NCBI GenBank assembly: GCA_002450295.1
Contig: DJYX01000099.1
Location: 12,958 to 21,560, forward strand
Source: Deltaproteobacteria bacterium UBA6967
GTDB lineage: Bacteria > SAR324 > NAC60-12
Direction: 5' to 3'
Length of the DNA: 8,603 bases
Positions within the stretch are counted from its first letter, which is position 1; each line of letters opens with the position of its first letter. Shown here in pieces: positions 5,795 through 8,603 of the stretch. The notes below the pieces were generated by a model. The model saw only the letters and a program-made list of their open reading frames with translations, was not told the origin of the DNA and made no database searches. A program made the translations under genes and the position numbers.

Positions 5795-7723
5795 TCAGTA
5801 CAATAGTTTTGCAGGAACCCGATGATTGTCAATCCGTCGTGTCCAATACTGACGATCCGCATACTCCAGAAGCTCCAGTGCATGCCGGCGTCCAGTCTGT
5901 AGTAATTCCTTGCACTCAATCACACTGATCGTCTCATGAGTGGAAAACCACTGTTGTAGCTGTTCACGTAAGCGTTCGAGTTGTGGAGGCAAGTACCAGA
6001 GATCTTCAGCAACTCGAACCAACTGCTTGTGAAAAGCTGCCTGCTTGAGCAAGGGCAGGGCCGTTCGTTCATCCAAGCCAGCTTGTTCCAGTAGTTGTGT
6101 CTGTCGTAACGGTTGAAAGCCCCCCTCTTTCAGTAATTCCAGCAAAGCTTCCAGCTGAGTGACGGCTGTTTTTCCCTGCTGGGCTTGGTGACTAGGCAAG
6201 GCATAGAATTCACCACGACGACTGCAAAGTTGTTGGCGTTCAAAAAATTTTAGCAGTCCTTCGCTCACTCCAGTTAGGAGAAAGATACGCTGTAATTTCC
6301 CCTGCAAGGCAGCTACAGGTAGTCCCTCGCGCTCAGGAAATTCTTGATGTTGTTGCTCCAGTTGACGCTGTACAAAACGCCCAACACGTTCCAGATGTTC
6401 TGGATGGAATAACAAAGCCTGGGGTTGACCGGCCTGTACCAACACTTGTCGACTCAGCAAGCCAGCGACCTCTTTCTGAAGAGCCTTGGCTGATCCAGGT
6501 GTCCTCAGTGCCAACTCCGCTAGGCTGGTCCCACGGAGTCCTTGAAGCCACGTAGCAGACTGAATCTGTTCAGAGAGTGAGCCTTGACTCAATTGACGCA
6601 ACCGCTGTGCCCGCTCCTGCCGTAACCTGCGTGATTTGTTTGTTGCAGCATCGAGTACAGTTCCCCCTCCCAAAGTACGCAAGGGGCTTCTGCCTCGAAT
6701 CAAAAATCGATCACCATGTCGACTGCTCAATTCTCGTTCGAGACGGAGTTGAACCAGCCCGGTTTCTCCCAGAGCCAGTTGGGCTTCTTCCAAGGGGATC
6801 AAGCGTGCAGGAACTGACGCACTGCCGAGATGCAGCTGCACTCTTTCCCGATGACGCAAAGGGGATGATACATCTTCCAGTACCTCAAGCTCTCCATCGA
6901 GCAAGTAAGAAGTCAGCAAGGAGTTGGTAGCTGCCAATTGATCGCCCCGCTGGATTTCTTCGACAGAAATCTGGGACAGATTGATTGCGGCTCGTTCACC
7001 AGCCCAGATTTGTTCCACTGGGGTTCCATGAACTTGTAGACTGCGTATACGCCGTGGATGTTGTAGTGGCCATTGCCACACTTCTTCTTCCAGTTTCAGA
7101 TTTCCGCTGCGAACGGTTCCTGTAACAACGGTGCCGAATCCCTTGATGCCAAAAGATCGATCCACATCCAGCCGAAAGGGACGGTCACTGTTTGTACGGT
7201 GGGTCTCGGAGGCTATTTGCAGCAGAGCGTTTCTCAGTTCATCCAGACCTTCCCCAGTTTTAGCAGAGGTCCGGAGTAGTGGTGCCTCAGCCAGGAATGT
7301 GTCTTTTACCAACTCACGAACTTCATCCGCACAGAGATCCAGCATTTCTGGATCATCCACCTTATCACACCGGGTCAGGACCAGCAGGCCCCGCTGGACT
7401 CCCAATAATCGGCAGATATGCAGATGCTCTCGAGTCTGGGGCATCACTCCTTCATCTGCTGCGATGACAAGGAGCACTGCATCCAATCCGCTGATTCCAG
7501 CCAGCATGTTATGAACAAAGCGCTCGTGCCCAGGAACGTCAACGAAAGCAATCCGAATACTTTCCAGTTCCATGTGAGCAAAGCCCAGGTCGATTGTAAT
7601 CCCCCGGCGTTTTTCTTCGGCTAGGCGATCTGTATTGATACCAGTCAGTGCCTGAACCAGTGTGGTTTTTCCATGATCGACGTGACCACTGGTTCCCAGC
7701 ACGAGGTGTGGCAGGGAAGACAT
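5795..7723 (-). CDS. selB: Selenocysteine-specific translation elongation factor SelB
   Basis: SelB is a GTPase that carries Sec-tRNA(Sec) to the ribosome at UGA codons marked by a SECIS hairpin. Its 642 residues are close to the E. coli length of 614. The GTPase motifs are in order: G1 GHVDHGKT (13-20), G2 in RGITID (about 40-45), G3 DVPGHE (62-67), G4 TRCD (117-120) and G5 SAK (153-155). The beta-barrel domains follow (about 180-360), with FGIKGFGTVVTGTV and the SelB-typical GDRFLIRGRSPLRTLGGGTVLD region. The remainder (about 365-642) is helical and Gln/Leu-rich and fits the C-terminal winged-helix repeats that bind SECIS RNA. The last repeat ends LLEYADRQYWTRR, a usual family ending. G4 has Arg where TKxD or NKxD is common. 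The ATG at 7723 lacks a clear Shine-Dalgarno sequence but places G1 correctly. The stop is TGA. selA and tRNA(Sec) are not in the window. Confidence 0.97.
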   Translation of the reverse strand: MSSLPHLVLGTSGHVDHGKTTLVQALTGINTDRLAEEKRRGITIDLGFAHMELESIRIAFVDVPGHERFVHNMLAGISGLDAVLLVIAADEGVMPQTREHLHICRLLGVQRGLLVLTRCDKVDDPEMLDLCADEVRELVKDTFLAEAPLLRTSAKTGEGLDELRNALLQIASETHRTNSDRPFRLDVDRSFGIKGFGTVVTGTVRSGNLKLEEEVWQWPLQHPRRIRSLQVHGTPVEQIWAGERAAINLSQISVEEIQRGDQLAATNSLLTSYLLDGELEVLEDVSSPLRHRERVQLHLGSASVPARLIPLEEAQLALGETGLVQLRLERELSSRHGDRFLIRGRSPLRTLGGGTVLDAATNKSRRLRQERAQRLRQLSQGSLSEQIQSATWLQGLRGTSLAELALRTPGSAKALQKEVAGLLSRQVLVQAGQPQALLFHPEHLERVGRFVQRQLEQQHQEFPEREGLPVAALQGKLQRIFLLTGVSEGLLKFFERQQLCSRRGEFYALPSHQAQQGKTAVTQLEALLELLKEGGFQPLRQTQLLEQAGLDERTALPLLKQAAFHKQLVRVAEDLWYLPPQLERLREQLQQWFSTHETISVIECKELLQTGRRHALELLEYADRQYWTRRIDNHRVPAKLLY

Positions 7724-7749
7724 TTGTAGGAGAATGAGCGAAGGAAGAT

Positions 7750-7782
7750 GCAGCCGGATGAGGTGATAACATCTCCAGCTGC
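7750..7782 (-). promoter_or_regulatory. RNA hairpin in the ilvD-selB spacer, upstream of the selB start
   Basis: Read on the minus strand, GCAGCTGGA (7782-7774) pairs with TCCGGCTGC (7758-7750). This gives a 9-bp stem with one G-U pair and a 15-base loop. On the plus strand the same position would be a C-A mismatch, so the full stem exists only in RNA from the operon strand. It lies 26 bases before the selB ATG. No U-run follows (the next bases are ATCTTCCTTC), so it is not a standard intrinsic terminator. In E. coli a SECIS-like element upstream of selAB binds SelB and lowers its expression, and a similar role here is only a hypothesis. The stem could also be chance or a 3'-end stabiliser of ilvD mRNA. 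Confidence 0.4.
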
Positions 7783-7795
7783 TTGAAGATTAAGC

Positions 7796-8603
7796 CTAGA
7801 GGTCAGTAACGGCACCCAAAGAGGCTGAACTGACACTGCGAGCATACTTGGCCAAGACACCACGCTCATATCTTGGCGCGGGTGTTTGCCAGTTCTGTAG
7901 GCGTCGCTGAATTTCTGCTTCCGGCAGATCTAGGTTGAGTTGGCACTTTTCAGCGTCAATGGTGATCGGATCACCGTCCTGTACGATGGCCAGGGGACCT
8001 CCAGCATACGCTTCTGGAGTAACATGGCCGATCACAAAACCGTGGCTTCCTCCAGAGAAGCGTCCGTCAGTGATCAAAGCCACCTCCTTACCAAGTCCAC
8101 GGCCCATGATGGCGGATGTGGGTGAGAGCATCTCACGCATTCCCGGAGCACCACGTGGACCTTCGTAACGAATGACAATCACATCTCCCTTGATGACCGT
8201 TCCATCCAGGATTCGCCGAAGAGCTTCTTCCTCAGAATCAAAGACCCGAGCGGTTCCTGAGAAATTGAGACCTTCTTTACCGGAGATCTTGGCAACCGCA
8301 CCTTCTGGAGCCAGATTCCCCCGTAAAATGACCAAATGTCCATTGGGTTTGATCGGTTTGTCGAAGGGCATCACAACTTCCTGTCCTGCTGGATAGTCTT
8401 CGATCCCTTTCAGATTTTCTGCCATGGTTTTGCCGGTGACTGTCATACAGTCGCCGTGTAGTATGCCAGCGTTCAATAGACGCTTGAGCAGTGGTTGTAG
8501 GCCACCAATGTTGACCAGATCGACCATCAGGAAGCGACCGCTGGGTCTTAGGTCGGCCAGTACTGGGGTTTTGGCTCCTATCCGCTGAAAGTCTTCCAGG
8601 GTC
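7796..8603 (-). CDS. ilvD: Dihydroxy-acid dehydratase, C-terminal part (cut by window edge)
   Basis: IlvD dehydrates 2,3-dihydroxy-isovalerate and 2,3-dihydroxy-3-methylvalerate to the 2-keto acids, the shared late step of valine and isoleucine synthesis (also leading to leucine and pantothenate), in the cytoplasm. The frame is open through the right edge, giving 268 visible residues. An internal ATG at 8527 is not the start, because family-like sequence ([10 protein letters not shown]) precedes it. The IlvD/Edd signatures are clear: [41 protein letters not shown] and [10 protein letters not shown]. The serine in GRFSGGS (visible residue 183) corresponds to the proposed catalytic base of the family. 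The Fe-S ligand cysteines expected in the N-terminal half lie outside the window. The family is usually about 560-615 residues, so roughly half is seen. The end, [11 protein letters not shown], is the normal family C-terminus, and the stop is TAG. selB follows after 72 bases. Confidence 0.97.
   Translation of the reverse strand, partial: TLEDFQRIGAKTPVLADLRPSGRFLMVDLVNIGGLQPLLKRLLNAGILHGDCMTVTGKTMAENLKGIEDYPAGQEVVMPFDKPIKPNGHLVILRGNLAPEGAVAKISGKEGLNFSGTARVFDSEEEALRRILDGTVIKGDVIVIRYEGPRGAPGMREMLSPTSAIMGRGLGKEVALITDGRFSGGSHGFVIGHVTPEAYAGGPLAIVQDGDPITIDAEKCQLNLDLPEAEIQRRLQNWQTPAPRYERGVLAKYARSVSSASLGAVTDL

Noticed and set aside
1..8603. Defence system, mobile element or CRISPR array
   Set aside because: No repeat-spacer pattern, inverted terminal repeats, transposase, integrase or toxin-antitoxin pair could be found; the genes are chromosomal core functions with similar style throughout.

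Overview
This is a gene-dense bacterial chromosomal segment with every credible gene on the minus strand. In transcription order (right to left) it holds the 3' half of ilvD (dihydroxy-acid dehydratase), selB (selenocysteine-specific elongation factor), a possible 50-codon membrane microprotein, a large exported protein with a helical N-terminal part and a periplasmic-binding-protein fold (LpoA-like layout), aroB (3-dehydroquinate synthase), hslO (Hsp33 redox chaperone) and an MFS exporter. No gap between genes exceeds 100 bases, so there is no long non-coding stretch. No IS element, phage gene, CRISPR array, rRNA or tRNA is visible.

The organism is a Gram-negative-type bacterium that decodes UGA as selenocysteine. 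The evidence is a full SelB with intact GTPase motifs and a long C-terminal winged-helix region, plus an exported TPR/periplasmic-binding protein of the kind usual in diderms. A proteobacterial or deltaproteobacterial-like marine lineage is possible, but this is only an impression from protein style.

Layout, right to left: ilvD ends at 7796. A 72-base spacer carries a 9-bp RNA hairpin shortly before the selB start at 7723. selB ends at 5795. In the next 160 bases a small frame (5752-5600) overlaps the signal-peptide start of the binding protein (preferred start 5637). That gene's stop overlaps the aroB start by one base (TGATG at 3333-3329). hslO follows after 32 bases and the MFS gene after 6. 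From about 5790 down to 36 the genes are packed like one operon, although their jobs (cell-envelope protein, aromatic biosynthesis, redox chaperone, exporter) are not one pathway. Most starts have weak or no Shine-Dalgarno sequence, which suggests translational coupling or leaderless-tolerant initiation.

The window is mostly housekeeping. The points worth a second look are a cluster of six D-N-x-T/S motifs in an insertion within the binding-protein fold, the small overlapping frame before that gene, and the hairpin in front of selB, which recalls the SECIS-like autoregulatory element upstream of E. coli selAB.
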